Positions 1 to 7,750 of a stretch of 64,000 bases of DNA are shown piece by piece. The translations under genes and the position numbers were made by a program. Source of the stretch: JAVWIF01 sp036639635 (lineage in GTDB: Bacteria; Bacillota_I; Bacilli_A; Erysipelotrichales; Erysipelotrichaceae); the NCBI GenBank assembly GCA_036639635.1, contig JAVWIF010000004.1, positions 1-64,000 of the forward strand, in the 5' to 3' direction. The notes beneath the pieces are model-generated. The model was not told the DNA's origin, searched no databases, and saw only the letters and a list, made by a program, of their open reading frames with translations. Within the stretch, counting starts at the first letter, position 1; each line of letters opens with the position of its first letter.

Positions 1-125
1 TTGAAGTTGGTAAAAAAATTATGAATAGCTTCACTGAAGAAATAGCAGATATTGCAAACGTTGAAAAACGCCCTCTTCTTGAAGGTAATACAATGTCATG
101 CGTCTTGGCACCAAAGAAAAAATAG
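1..125 (+). CDS. infC: Translation initiation factor IF-3, C-terminal end (partial)
   Basis: The window opens inside this gene; the frame starting at base 3 runs to a TAG at 123-125. The visible 40 residues end in the pattern EKRPLLEGNTMSCVLAPK, which matches the end of the IF-3 C-terminal domain (family consensus E..P..EG..M..VLAP). IF-3 binds the 30S subunit and checks start-codon selection. The gene is followed 24 bases later by rpmI and then rplT, the classic infC-rpmI-rplT operon, which strengthens the call. The start, and any L20-binding leader upstream of infC, lie outside the window. Confidence 0.93.
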   Translation, partial: EVGKKIMNSFTEEIADIANVEKRPLLEGNTMSCVLAPKKK

Positions 126-149
126 TCATAAATATAGGAGGTACTACTT

Positions 150-344
150 ATGCCAAAAATGAAATCACATAGAGGACTTGCGAAAAGAGTTAAGAAAACA
201 GGTTCTGGAAAATTAAAAAGAAGTCATGCTTATACTTCTCACCGTTTCCACGGAAAGACACAGAAACAAAAACGTCATTTAAGAAAATCAGGCACTGTTC
301 ATAATACAGATTTCAAACGTATTAAACAGATGCTAGTGAAATAG
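150..344 (+). CDS. rpmI: 50S ribosomal protein L35
   Basis: A 64-residue, very basic protein beginning MPKMKSHRGLAKRVKKTGSG, the conserved L35 start, and ending with the usual K/R-rich segment (HLRKSGTVHNTDFKRIKQML). L35 is a small component of the large ribosomal subunit. A strong ribosome binding site (AGGAGG, 138-143) precedes the ATG. It sits between infC and rplT with short gaps, so it is co-transcribed with both. In related bacteria this operon is autoregulated by L20; the regulatory leader would lie before infC and is not visible here. Confidence 0.97.
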   Translation: MPKMKSHRGLAKRVKKTGSGKLKRSHAYTSHRFHGKTQKQKRHLRKSGTVHNTDFKRIKQMLVK

Positions 345-360
345 TCAGGAGGAATAGTAT

Positions 361-930
361 ATGGCAAGAGTTAAAGGTGGTTACACTACACGTCAAAGAA
401 GAAAGAAAGTTTTAAAATTAGCAAAAGGGTATTTTGGAGCAAAACATATTTTATATAGAACTGCAAACGAACAGGTAATGCATTCATTTAAATACGCATT
501 CAATGACCGTAAAGATTTAAAACGTAACATGCGTAAATTATGGATTACTCGTATTAATGCAGCAGCTAGAATGAATGATATTTCTTATTCTAAATTAATG
601 CACGGTTTAAAATTAGCAAATGTTACAATCAACCGTAAAATGTTATCTGAAATTGCTATTCATGATGCAGCTGGATTTACTACAATTGTAGAAACAGCTA
701 AAAAAGCATTAGCAAATGGTGGAAATGTTGTTGTTGAAGAAACTCCTGTAGTAGAAGCAGCACCAGCTAAAAAAGTAAGCGAAGCAAAAGCAGAACCAAA
801 AGCAAAAGCTCCAGCTAAGAAAGCTGCTCCTAAAAAAGTGGCTGATAAACCTGCTGCAGAAAAAGCAGAAAAAAAACCAGCTGCTAAAAAAGCACCTGCC
901 AAAAAACCAGCAGCTAAAAAAGAAGCTTAA
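361..930 (+). CDS. rplT: 50S ribosomal protein L20 with long Lys/Ala/Pro-rich C-terminal extension
   Basis: Residues 1 to about 120 are a standard L20: MARVKGGYTTRQRRKK start, the RNA-binding N-terminal helix, and the globular part with RINAAARMNDISYSKLMHGLK. L20 is an early assembly protein on 23S rRNA and the usual translational repressor of its own operon. Most L20 proteins stop at about 115-120 residues. This one runs to 189 with a tail of Lys, Ala, Pro and Glu in repeated units such as PAKK, PAAKK and KKPAAKK, resembling histone-H1-like tails. The ribosome binding site is AGGAGG at 347-352. The tail is in frame with no sign of an artefact. Its role is unknown; extra rRNA or nucleic-acid contact is an inference. 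Confidence 0.95.
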   Translation: MARVKGGYTTRQRRKKVLKLAKGYFGAKHILYRTANEQVMHSFKYAFNDRKDLKRNMRKLWITRINAAARMNDISYSKLMHGLKLANVTINRKMLSEIAIHDAAGFTTIVETAKKALANGGNVVVEETPVVEAAPAKKVSEAKAEPKAKAPAKKAAPKKVADKPAAEKAEKKPAAKKAPAKKPAAKKEA

Positions 931-943
931 GAGTTTTTCATAA

Positions 944-1381
944 ATGGACGATACTCGTCATACATTAAATGAATTACTTGTTGATTTATTTAATTATATC
1001 CTTTTAGTAGAAGAAAAGAACTTACGTGATCATGGAGTAACCTTATCAATGACGGAAGTACATATTTTAGAAACCATTCAAAAGAGTGAATCTAATATGA
1101 TGTCAGCGATTGCTAAAAAGCTAATGGTAACACAAGGAACATTAACAGTATCTACTTCAAAACTTGTAAAAAAAGGATATGTTGAGAAACTTAAAGATGA
1201 AAAAGATAAACGGATCGTACGCTTAGAACTAAGTGATAAAGCAATTCCTGTACTGGAAGAACATAATCTATTTCATGATAAAATGATTGAAAAATTACTA
1301 AATGAATTAGAATTAGATAAAGAACAAGAATTGATACAATCTTTACGTAATCTTATGAAATTCTTTAAAGAAAAATATTAG
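944..1381 (+). CDS. MarR-family transcriptional regulator (FabT-like in style)
   Basis: A 145-residue winged-helix repressor. Helices of the MarR DNA-binding domain are recognisable at about residues 33-95: LSMTEVHILETI, then MMSAIAKKLMVTQGTLTVSTSKLVKKGYVEK as the recognition region, and a wing DEKDKRIVRLELSD with the conserved D-R. MarR proteins bind palindromic operators as dimers. It starts 13 bases after rplT with only a poor ribosome binding site, so it may be translated by read-through from the ribosomal operon. In many Bacillota a similar protein (FabT) controls fatty-acid synthesis, but no fab gene follows here, so the target is unknown. Confidence 0.85.
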   Translation: MDDTRHTLNELLVDLFNYILLVEEKNLRDHGVTLSMTEVHILETIQKSESNMMSAIAKKLMVTQGTLTVSTSKLVKKGYVEKLKDEKDKRIVRLELSDKAIPVLEEHNLFHDKMIEKLLNELELDKEQELIQSLRNLMKFFKEKY

Positions 1382-1413
1382 AATCAGATGAAATAATTCT
1401 GATTCTTTTTTTT
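1379..1413 (+). terminator. Intrinsic terminator after the rplT/MarR unit
   Basis: Perfect 8-bp stem AGAATCAG (1380-1387) with CTGATTCT (1399-1406), 11-base loop, followed by a run of T to 1413. It closes the infC-rpmI-rplT-MarR transcript. Confidence 0.9.
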
Positions 1414-1418
1414 GTTTG

Positions 1419-1427
1419 TGCTATAAT
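1419..1427 (+). promoter_or_regulatory. Extended -10 promoter of the glycerol-3-phosphate operon
   Basis: TGC followed directly by TATAAT (1422-1427) forms an extended -10 element just after the preceding terminator. No good -35 is seen at the expected distance. Transcription would begin near 1434 and run through the leader terminator at 1463-1511 before the first gene. Confidence 0.6.
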
Positions 1428-1462
1428 TAACGTAGAAAAGTTAATGGTTGTTGATAGAGATG

Positions 1463-1511
1463 CGAGAAATCAAAAAAACAGTATTTGTTTTTTTAGGTAA
1501 CTCGTTTTTTT
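1463..1511 (+). terminator. Leader terminator, probable target of GlpP antitermination
   Basis: Between promoter and first gene lies a terminator-like structure. CGAG (1463-1466) pairs with CTCG (1501-1504), and inside it AAAAAAACA (1472-1480) pairs with TGTTTTTTT (1486-1494); a run of seven T follows at 1505-1511. It is a leader terminator by position and shape, not the end of a gene. The fourth gene of the operon encodes GlpP, an RNA-binding antiterminator that in Bacillus subtilis lets RNA polymerase pass exactly this kind of leader hairpin when glycerol-3-phosphate is present. The link is an inference from context. Confidence 0.65.
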
Positions 1512-1530
1512 GTTGTAGGAGGAAAATAAT

Positions 1531-2958
1531 ATGAAAGAAGTTATTGTTATTGGCGCAGGGATTGTTGGAAGTTTTATTGCCCATGAATTATCAAAGTATG
1601 ATGTGCATGTACGTATCATTGAAAAACATAGTGATATTTGTGAAGAGGTATCAAGTGCAAATAGTGCTATTGTACATGCTGGATATGATCCTGAAATAGG
1701 TTGCTTAAAGGGGAAACTAAATATTCTTGGTGCGAAAGCTTATCCTGCTTTATGTAAGTCATTACATGTTGATTATCAACAGGTCGGTGCATTAGTTGTT
1801 GCTTGTGGAGAAGAAGAGGAACGTGCACTAGAGGAGCTGTATAGACGAGCTAAGCAACGTGATATTGATGTATCATACGTTGGATATGAAGAAATACGCA
1901 ATAGAGAACCTAATATATCAAAGCATGTAACAAAAGCTATGGATGTTCCTAGTACTGCAATTATTACTCCATGGGAACTATGTTATGCGCTCATGGATGA
2001 ATGCTTATTAAATGGATGTGATTTGCACTTAGAAGAAGAGGTCTTATGCATTGATCGAGAAGATAATCGTTTTCTTGTCCAAACAACAAAGAAACAATAT
2101 ATTGGTGATGTCGTAATTAATGCGGCAGGTTTAGGGGCTGCGAAGATTATGGAAATGATTGAAGATGAAACGCTGTTTCAAATAACACCTAAAAGAGGAC
2201 AGTACTTTATCTTGTCGAAACAAGCCAAAGGATTTGTTAATGAAGTATTATACCCAGTACCAACAAGTGTTGGCAAAGGAGTACTTGTTATTCCTACCAT
2301 TCATGGAAATACGTTGTTAGGGCCAAATGCGGAAGTGCTTAGTGAAGCAGATTCTTCTACGACAATGGATGGGTTACAAGAAATAAGAGATAAATTAAAT
2401 AAGAGTGTTCAAAATATTCCTTATCAAGAAGTGATTCATAGCTATAGTGGGGTAAGACCATGTGGCAATCATAATGATTTCTATTTGAAAAACTCTAAGA
2501 AGTATCCAACCTTTATTCATTGTGCTTGTATCGATTCACCAGGGCTAGCAAGCGCTCCTGCTATTGGAAAGTATGTGTTATATGAATTGGTAATGCCTGT
2601 ATTAGAAATGAGACGTAAGAGCCATTATATTAAGCGTGATGCTATTGTACGAATGAGTGACAAAAGCTTAGAAGAGAAACAAAGACTAATTAAAGAAGAA
2701 CCTAAACTTGGACATATTATTTGTCGTTGTGAAGAGATAAGTGAACAAGAAGTTGTTGATTGTATTCATCGTCCTTGTGGAGCAAGGAGTGTGAAAGGAG
2801 TTAAGAAAAGAGTACGACCAGGGATGGGAAAATGCCAAGGAGGTTTTTGTGAGATAGAAGTTGCGAAAATACTGGCACGAGAACTAAAGATACCTTTAGA
2901 TAAGGTTGTCTATGATGCTGATAGTTTTTATGAGAGTAGTAAGGGGGAACAAAAATGA
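1531..2958 (+). CDS. FAD-dependent glycerol-3-phosphate dehydrogenase-type oxidoreductase with BFD-like [2Fe-2S] domain (GlpA-like)
   Basis: A 475-residue flavoprotein. The N-terminus VIVIGAGIVGSFIAHELSKYD is the FAD-binding Rossmann motif (GxGxxG); a DAO-family substrate domain follows, with SANSAIVHAGYD near residue 45. The last roughly 90 residues (from IICRCEE) carry a CxC...CxxxxC cluster (RCEE, GKCQGGFC) typical of the BFD-like [2Fe-2S] domain of GlpA-type enzymes. It probably oxidises glycerol-3-phosphate to dihydroxyacetone phosphate with the next two proteins as electron partners. The ribosome binding site is AGGAGG at 1517-1522, and the gene overlaps the next by 4 bases. L-2-hydroxyglutarate dehydrogenase-like enzymes share this fold, so substrate assignment rests on the GlpP gene in the operon. 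Confidence 0.85.
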   Translation: MKEVIVIGAGIVGSFIAHELSKYDVHVRIIEKHSDICEEVSSANSAIVHAGYDPEIGCLKGKLNILGAKAYPALCKSLHVDYQQVGALVVACGEEEERALEELYRRAKQRDIDVSYVGYEEIRNREPNISKHVTKAMDVPSTAIITPWELCYALMDECLLNGCDLHLEEEVLCIDREDNRFLVQTTKKQYIGDVVINAAGLGAAKIMEMIEDETLFQITPKRGQYFILSKQAKGFVNEVLYPVPTSVGKGVLVIPTIHGNTLLGPNAEVLSEADSSTTMDGLQEIRDKLNKSVQNIPYQEVIHSYSGVRPCGNHNDFYLKNSKKYPTFIHCACIDSPGLASAPAIGKYVLYELVMPVLEMRRKSHYIKRDAIVRMSDKSLEEKQRLIKEEPKLGHIICRCEEISEQEVVDCIHRPCGARSVKGVKKRVRPGMGKCQGGFCEIEVAKILARELKIPLDKVVYDADSFYESSKGEQK

Positions 2959-4205
2959 AACAAGTAGATATGGTAATCATTGGTGGAGGAAGTGCTGGTA
3001 TGAGTGCGGCATTGAGCGCTAGAGAAGCCGGTGTTGAAGATATTTTAATTCTTGAAAGAAGTGAAGAATTGGGTGGTATTTTACAACAATGTATTCATAA
3101 TGGATTTGGTTTACAAGTATTTAAAGAAGAATTAACAGGACCTATGTATGCAGAAAACTTTATGAATAAAATAGTGGATGCTCATATTGCCTATAAACTA
3201 AATACTACAGTTATAGAAATAAATAAAAATCGAGAAGTATTATTTGTAAATGAAGAAGATGGATATACTTGGGTACATGCAGGCGTTATTATCAATGCTT
3301 GTGGATGTTACGAGCGCAATCGTGGTGCCATTAGTATTCCAGGTAAACGTTTGCCAGGAGTCTATACTGCAGGGAGTGCTCAGCGATTCTTAAATATAGA
3401 GAATATATGTGTTGGTAAGAATGTGTTTATTCTTGGAAGTGGCGATATTGGGCTAATTATGGCAAGAAGGATGACACTAGAAGGAGCACATGTTGTAGGA
3501 GTTGCGGAAATAATGCCCTATAGTAATGGTCTGACACGTAATATTGTACAATGCTTAAAAGATTATGATATTCCCTTATATTTATCACATACAATTACGA
3601 ATATACAAGGAGATACACATGTGGAATCAATTACCATTACACAAGTTGATGAACATAAGAACTTAATAGAAGGAACTTCTAAAACGTTTTGTGTGGACAC
3701 ACTATTGTTGTCCATTGGCTTACTTCCCGAAAATGAAATGGGAACACAAATAGGAATGGCATTAGATCCAAGAACAAAAGGAGCTATTGTAAATGAATAT
3801 TTTGAAACAAATATCCCCCATATGTATGCTTGTGGAAATGCCTTACATGTGCATGATATCGTAGACTTTGTTAGTTTAGAAGCGAGTGAGGCAGGATATT
3901 GTGCTGCACAAGATTTATTAAGCGCACAACGAGGGAAACGTGAAGTAAATGTTATCGCAAAAGAAGGTGTTTCTTATGTATTGCCACAAATTATACAAGC
4001 GACTCCAACCAAAGACATTACGCTTTGTATGCGACCTACAAGACCGTTTAAAAATGTGCGTATTGAACTATATGATGGAGATACTTTATTAAAAACAATC
4101 AAAAAGAGATACTTGCTACCAGCAGAAATGGAAAGAATAAAACTTAGTATGAAAGAAGGATTTAGTATTCAATCAGAATTGAAAGTGCAGGTGTGTGAAG
4201 AATGA
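2955..4205 (+). CDS. NAD(P)/FAD-dependent oxidoreductase (GlpB-like partner subunit)
   Basis: A 416-residue pyridine nucleotide-disulfide oxidoreductase fold. It has two dinucleotide-binding sites: MVIIGGGSAGMSAALSARE at the start (FAD) and VFILGSGDIGLIMARRM around residue 155-170 (NAD(P)). The segment YACGNALHVHD near residue 293 is the usual C-terminal FAD contact. It overlaps both neighbours by 4 bases, implying translational coupling. The trio GlpA-like protein, this protein and DUF1667 recurs in anaerobic Bacillota beside glycerol genes and is thought to replace GlpABC, passing electrons from glycerol-3-phosphate to NAD or another acceptor. The physiological acceptor cannot be read from the sequence. 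Confidence 0.83.
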   Translation: MKQVDMVIIGGGSAGMSAALSAREAGVEDILILERSEELGGILQQCIHNGFGLQVFKEELTGPMYAENFMNKIVDAHIAYKLNTTVIEINKNREVLFVNEEDGYTWVHAGVIINACGCYERNRGAISIPGKRLPGVYTAGSAQRFLNIENICVGKNVFILGSGDIGLIMARRMTLEGAHVVGVAEIMPYSNGLTRNIVQCLKDYDIPLYLSHTITNIQGDTHVESITITQVDEHKNLIEGTSKTFCVDTLLLSIGLLPENEMGTQIGMALDPRTKGAIVNEYFETNIPHMYACGNALHVHDIVDFVSLEASEAGYCAAQDLLSAQRGKREVNVIAKEGVSYVLPQIIQATPTKDITLCMRPTRPFKNVRIELYDGDTLLKTIKKRYLLPAEMERIKLSMKEGFSIQSELKVQVCEE

Positions 4206-4579
4206 AAATAGAATTGGATTGTATTGTTTGTCCAATGAGTTGCCGCTTAGAAGTAACCATGAATGAAAAAAACGAAATTGAACAAGTAAGTGGTAACTCA
4301 TGTGTTAGAGGAGATGTTTTTGCTCGTCAAGAAAGTGTCTGTCCAATGCGTAAAGTAAGTACTACAATAAGAATAAAAGGAACCAATCATCCATTACTTC
4401 CAGTAATTACTTCGCAAAGTGTTCCAAAAGTAAAAATATTTGATATAATGAAAGCATGTAAAACATTAGAAGTCGTAGCTCCTATTTCTGCAAATCAAAT
4501 CATTGTGAAAAATATTGCGGGAACAGAAGCAAACTTGATTGCTTCACGAAGCTATCCAAAGGAGAATTCACTTGATTGA
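4202..4579 (+). CDS. DUF1667 family protein, probable small Fe-S subunit
   Basis: 125 residues with a cysteine pattern expected of a metal-binding subunit: C7xxC10xxxC14, then C34 and C47 (VCPMSC, NSCVRGD, SVCPMR). This is the DUF1667 signature. The family is almost always encoded directly after a GlpA-like and a GlpB-like flavoprotein, as here, and is presumed to carry an iron-sulphur cluster for electron transfer. It overlaps the upstream gene by 4 bases and the true glpP start by 8. No enzymatic motif is visible, so its role is inferred from context. Confidence 0.82.
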   Translation: MKIELDCIVCPMSCRLEVTMNEKNEIEQVSGNSCVRGDVFARQESVCPMRKVSTTIRIKGTNHPLLPVITSQSVPKVKIFDIMKACKTLEVVAPISANQIIVKNIAGTEANLIASRSYPKENSLD

Positions 4580-5126
4580 ACAGAAAATAATTCCAGTAAT
4601 AAGTGACTGGAAAAATTTCGAAAAATTCTTAAAGAGTAAACAAACATGGTGTGTACTTATTGATTTTCATATTAATTTTATGGAAGAATTATTTTTACAG
4701 TTACATGCACATGAAAAAAAAGGAATTGTTCATATGGATCTCACCAAGGGCATTCAAAATGATCAATTCGGTACGCAATTTATGTGTCAAAAGTATCATG
4801 TAGATGGTATTATTTCAACAAAGCCTAAAGCAATAGAAGCGGCAATGAAAAACCATTGTATTTCTATCTTACGTGTATTTATGATGGATACGCGCTCTCT
4901 TAAACGCAATGGGGAATTGGCAAAAAGTTTAGCACCTGATTATGTTGAAGTATTACCAGCGATTACTCCTCATGTTGTATCCTTATTACGAGAATACTGT
5001 GATGTTAATATCATTGGTGGAGGATTGGTAAGAAGTTTAGAAGATATTAAAGCGTGTTTACAACAAGGTATGAAAGCAATTACTACAAGTTCTATAGAGC
5101 TTTGTGAATGGGAGGAGATTGTATGA
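4572..5126 (+). CDS. glpP: Glycerol-3-phosphate-responsive antiterminator GlpP
   Basis: A 184-residue GlpP protein. Family landmarks are all present: an early IIPVISDWKNFEKFL, VLIDFHI, HMDLTKGIQND.FGT.F, GIISTKP, DYVEVLPAI and the closing IIGGGLVRSLEDI...AITTSS phosphate-binding segment of this TIM-barrel-like protein. I chose the TTG at 4572 because it has a good ribosome binding site (AAAGGAG, 4558-4564) and fits the family N-terminus; an upstream ATG at 4539 lies deep inside DUF1667 and lacks one. GlpP binds leader mRNA of glp genes when glycerol-3-phosphate is available and prevents termination. Here it is encoded inside the operon whose leader has such a hairpin, suggesting positive feedback. 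Confidence 0.9.
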   Translation: MIEQKIIPVISDWKNFEKFLKSKQTWCVLIDFHINFMEELFLQLHAHEKKGIVHMDLTKGIQNDQFGTQFMCQKYHVDGIISTKPKAIEAAMKNHCISILRVFMMDTRSLKRNGELAKSLAPDYVEVLPAITPHVVSLLREYCDVNIIGGGLVRSLEDIKACLQQGMKAITTSSIELCEWEEIV

Positions 5127-6421
5127 AAAGAGCACTCGTTTTAGGTGGAGGTGGCAGTAAAGGTGCCTATGAAATTGGTGTATGGAGAGCACTTAATGAA
5201 TTAAATCAAAAGTTTGATATTGTATGTGGTACAAGTATTGGCGCTTTAATTGGTGTGTTATATGTTCAACATGATTATCAAAAAGCGTATGATCTTTGGG
5301 ATCAAATTACGGTAGATGATGTCATGGTAAATGGTGTGAATATGGATATGGATATCGAAATGATCATGTCACAAAAAGGGAAATATGTAGAATTTTTATC
5401 AAGTTATATGCATAATAAAGGGGCAGATATTTCACCTTTTATTAATATGATTGATCGCATGTTTGATAGTGAAAAGTTTTTTGATAGTGAAATTGATTAT
5501 GGCTGTATGACAGTAAACTTTTCAAAGTTATTACCACAACCAATGTTAAAAAAAGATTTGGATGCGAGTAATGTGAAAGATTATATTTTAGCAAGTGCGT
5601 CTTGTTTCCCAGCCTTTCCAATGAAAGAGATTAATGAAGAACGCTTTATTGATGGAGGTTATCATGATAATGTACCAATTACATTAGCACGTGATATGGG
5701 AGCTGAAGAGATTGTTGCGGTGGATTTAAAATCAGTTGGCAAGAATCAGGTAAAACCTCCGCAGTCTGATACGGTATATATCGCACCATATGTACCTTTA
5801 GGAAGTTTCCTTTTGTTTGATAGTGAAAAAATTCATCGAAATATGGAATTGGGATATTTTGATGCAATGAAAAAGTTTAATAAATATTTAGGTTATATTT
5901 ATACATTTCCTTTAACAAACAAAGATATTATATTAACATTTGAAGATAATATGGAGAAAGCACTTAACCATATCGATGATGTTTTAAATAGAAATAAGAT
6001 GAATAAAGTAGTAGAAAAAGTTGTAAACTACCAAATAACGGAATGTTTAAAACCATATAAGGATTATGAGTATCCCTATTTAGCAATCATTGAACAAATT
6101 GCATATACATTTGAAATTGATAATTTAGCTATTACAAATTTACATGTTCTTATGCAACAAATTTTTGATATTGCGGATACACATGTATCGTTACTTGATG
6201 ACATAAAAGGTAAAAAGGCAAAAACACGCGAAATTTTAGATAATTTAAAGGAACAAAGTAAAATTGATATAATTTGTTATATTTATCATTATTTGTTAAA
6301 ATTAGATGGAAATCCATCAAAAGAAATAGAAACGATGAGTGTTGTAGCTAATGATTCCTTTATGCAAGCATACGCCCTTTATTCAATTAAGAAAGAATTC
6401 AAGTTATATATTAAAGAATAG
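5123..6421 (+). CDS. Patatin-like phospholipase
   Basis: A 432-residue serine hydrolase of the patatin family. The oxyanion-hole motif GGGGSKG is near residue 8, the nucleophile elbow GTSIG (GxSxG) near residue 38, and the second catalytic residue in the DGG motif FIDGGYHDNVP near residue 175. There is no signal peptide, so it probably acts on lipid at the cytoplasmic side. The C-terminal 200 residues are helical and unassigned. I take the ATG at 5123, which overlaps the glpP stop (ATGA) and follows GGAGGAG at 5111-5117; an ATG at 5108 lies before that site. Location in a glycerol-3-phosphate operon suggests phospholipid turnover feeding glycerol-3-phosphate, but this is inference. Confidence 0.88.
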   Translation: MKRALVLGGGGSKGAYEIGVWRALNELNQKFDIVCGTSIGALIGVLYVQHDYQKAYDLWDQITVDDVMVNGVNMDMDIEMIMSQKGKYVEFLSSYMHNKGADISPFINMIDRMFDSEKFFDSEIDYGCMTVNFSKLLPQPMLKKDLDASNVKDYILASASCFPAFPMKEINEERFIDGGYHDNVPITLARDMGAEEIVAVDLKSVGKNQVKPPQSDTVYIAPYVPLGSFLLFDSEKIHRNMELGYFDAMKKFNKYLGYIYTFPLTNKDIILTFEDNMEKALNHIDDVLNRNKMNKVVEKVVNYQITECLKPYKDYEYPYLAIIEQIAYTFEIDNLAITNLHVLMQQIFDIADTHVSLLDDIKGKKAKTREILDNLKEQSKIDIICYIYHYLLKLDGNPSKEIETMSVVANDSFMQAYALYSIKKEFKLYIKE

Positions 6422-6437
6422 TTCAGCTATTCTTTTT
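6414..6437 (+). terminator. Intrinsic terminator of the glp/patatin operon
   Basis: AAGAATAG (6414-6421) pairs with CTATTCTT (6427-6434) across a 5-base loop, followed by T residues. The left arm contains the patatin stop codon. Confidence 0.8.
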
Positions 6438-6464
6438 GTTACTACTATATTTTGCTTTTAAATA

Positions 6465-6473
6465 TGTTATAAT
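6465..6473 (+). promoter_or_regulatory. Extended -10 promoter
   Basis: TGT followed by TATAAT (6468-6473), about 24 bases before the start of the AI-2E family permease; no clear -35. Confidence 0.5.
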
Positions 6474-6496
6474 AACAAACAAATAAGGAAGTGAAG

Positions 6497-7705
6497 ATGA
6501 TGAAGGTACATTTTAAAGATCAAGAGACATGGTTTAAAATAAAACCTTGGATTATTTTATCAGTATTTATTATAGTATTTGGTGGTTTTGTATTCAATAT
6601 AGGAAATCTTGTGGATGGCTTTTTTACTTTGATGGATGTATTACAACCATTATTTATTGGAATTATATTTGCATATGTTTTAAATATACCAATGAAAAAG
6701 ATGGAAAACCAAATCATTAGACATACGAAAGAGACTAGTTTCATAAGAAAAAGAAAACGTCCGATTGCGATGTTTCTCACAATCTTTTTAGCATTTATTG
6801 TAATATCTATATTAAGTAGTATTATATTACCTAATATTATAGAATCATTAGTGTCTTTAATGGAAAACTTGAGTAAGTTCTTTGTTGATATTGTAAAGAA
6901 TATTGATGCGATATTAGCATATTTTCATATCAATTACCGTCTTGAAAATTTAGCGCAAGTAGAACAATTTATGAAAATGCCATGGGAAAAAATTGTAACT
7001 AACTCAATTAATTTTTTGTCAGGTAGTGCGAGTGGAATTTTATCTAGTGCTTCTTCTTTTGTTTCAACATTCTTTATCGGTTTTACAGGATTTATGTTTT
7101 CTTTATATTTGTTAAGTAGCAAAGAATCATTTATTCGTCAAACTCGAAAAGTAATTGTTGCCTTTTGTGGCTATAAGTTTTCAGTTATATTTTTTGCTTA
7201 CGCTAAAAGAGTAAATCAAACATTTTCTAATTTCATATCTGGACAGCTTGTAGAAGCTTGTATTTTGTGGATATTATATTATGCATCTATGCGTCTATTA
7301 GGCTTTCCATATCCAGAGCTAATTGCAACACTGATTTCTATCTTTTCACTTATTCCAGTTTTTGGTCCTATGTTCGCAATGGCAATTGGTGCCGTTATGA
7401 TGTTATCTGTAGATCCATTGAAGAGCTTTTGGTTTGTTATTTTCTATCAGATTATGTCACAGTTTGAAGATAATGTTATTTATCCACGTGTTGTTGGAAA
7501 CTCGGTTGGATTACCAGGACTTTGGGTATTGTTATCAATCTTTGTCTTAGGTGATTTATTTGGTATCTTTGGTATGATTATCGCAGTGCCAACGACTGCT
7601 TGTCTGTATAATTTCTTCGCGGATTTGGTTCATTATTTATTGAAGAAGAGAAAAGTGAATGTGAGTGATACGAGTATTGAATTTTGTGAGGATATTGAAA
7701 AATAA
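6497..7705 (+). CDS. AI-2E family transporter (PerM/YdiK-type membrane protein)
   Basis: A 402-residue integral membrane protein with about eight hydrophobic segments and the AI-2E/PerM family layout: two N-terminal helices (IILSVFIIVFGGFVF and an LFIGIIFAYVLN segment), a short loop, then IFLAFIVISILSSIILP, an amphipathic stretch, and a C-terminal group including IFSLIPVFGPMFAM and the conserved YPRVVGNSVGLPGLWVLLSIF. Members of this family export small molecules or act as Na+/H+ antiporters; substrate cannot be predicted. I start at ATG 6497, 7 bases after AAGGA; a GTG at 6491 lies within that binding site. It is a single-gene unit between two terminators. Confidence 0.88.
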   Translation: MMKVHFKDQETWFKIKPWIILSVFIIVFGGFVFNIGNLVDGFFTLMDVLQPLFIGIIFAYVLNIPMKKMENQIIRHTKETSFIRKRKRPIAMFLTIFLAFIVISILSSIILPNIIESLVSLMENLSKFFVDIVKNIDAILAYFHINYRLENLAQVEQFMKMPWEKIVTNSINFLSGSASGILSSASSFVSTFFIGFTGFMFSLYLLSSKESFIRQTRKVIVAFCGYKFSVIFFAYAKRVNQTFSNFISGQLVEACILWILYYASMRLLGFPYPELIATLISIFSLIPVFGPMFAMAIGAVMMLSVDPLKSFWFVIFYQIMSQFEDNVIYPRVVGNSVGLPGLWVLLSIFVLGDLFGIFGMIIAVPTTACLYNFFADLVHYLLKKRKVNVSDTSIEFCEDIEK

Positions 7706-7721
7706 GAAATATTTTGCATAT

Positions 7722-7748
7722 AAAAAGACGAGCAAATGCTCGTCTTTT
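7722..7748. terminator. Bidirectional terminator between convergent genes
   Basis: AAAAGACGAGCA (7723-7734) and TGCTCGTCTTTT (7737-7748) form a perfect stem flanked by A and T runs, serving both the + strand permease and the - strand GatZ/KbaZ gene. Confidence 0.9.
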
Positions 7749-7750
7749 GT

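Noticed and set aside
660..902. Minus-strand Ala/Phe-rich frame opposite the rplT tail
   Set aside because: It is the shadow of the low-complexity Lys/Ala codons of L20 and has no start signals.
4539..4571. Earlier ATG start for glpP
   Set aside because: It lies 40 bases inside DUF1667 without a ribosome binding site, and the added residues do not fit the GlpP N-terminus; TTG 4572 with AAAGGAG is better.
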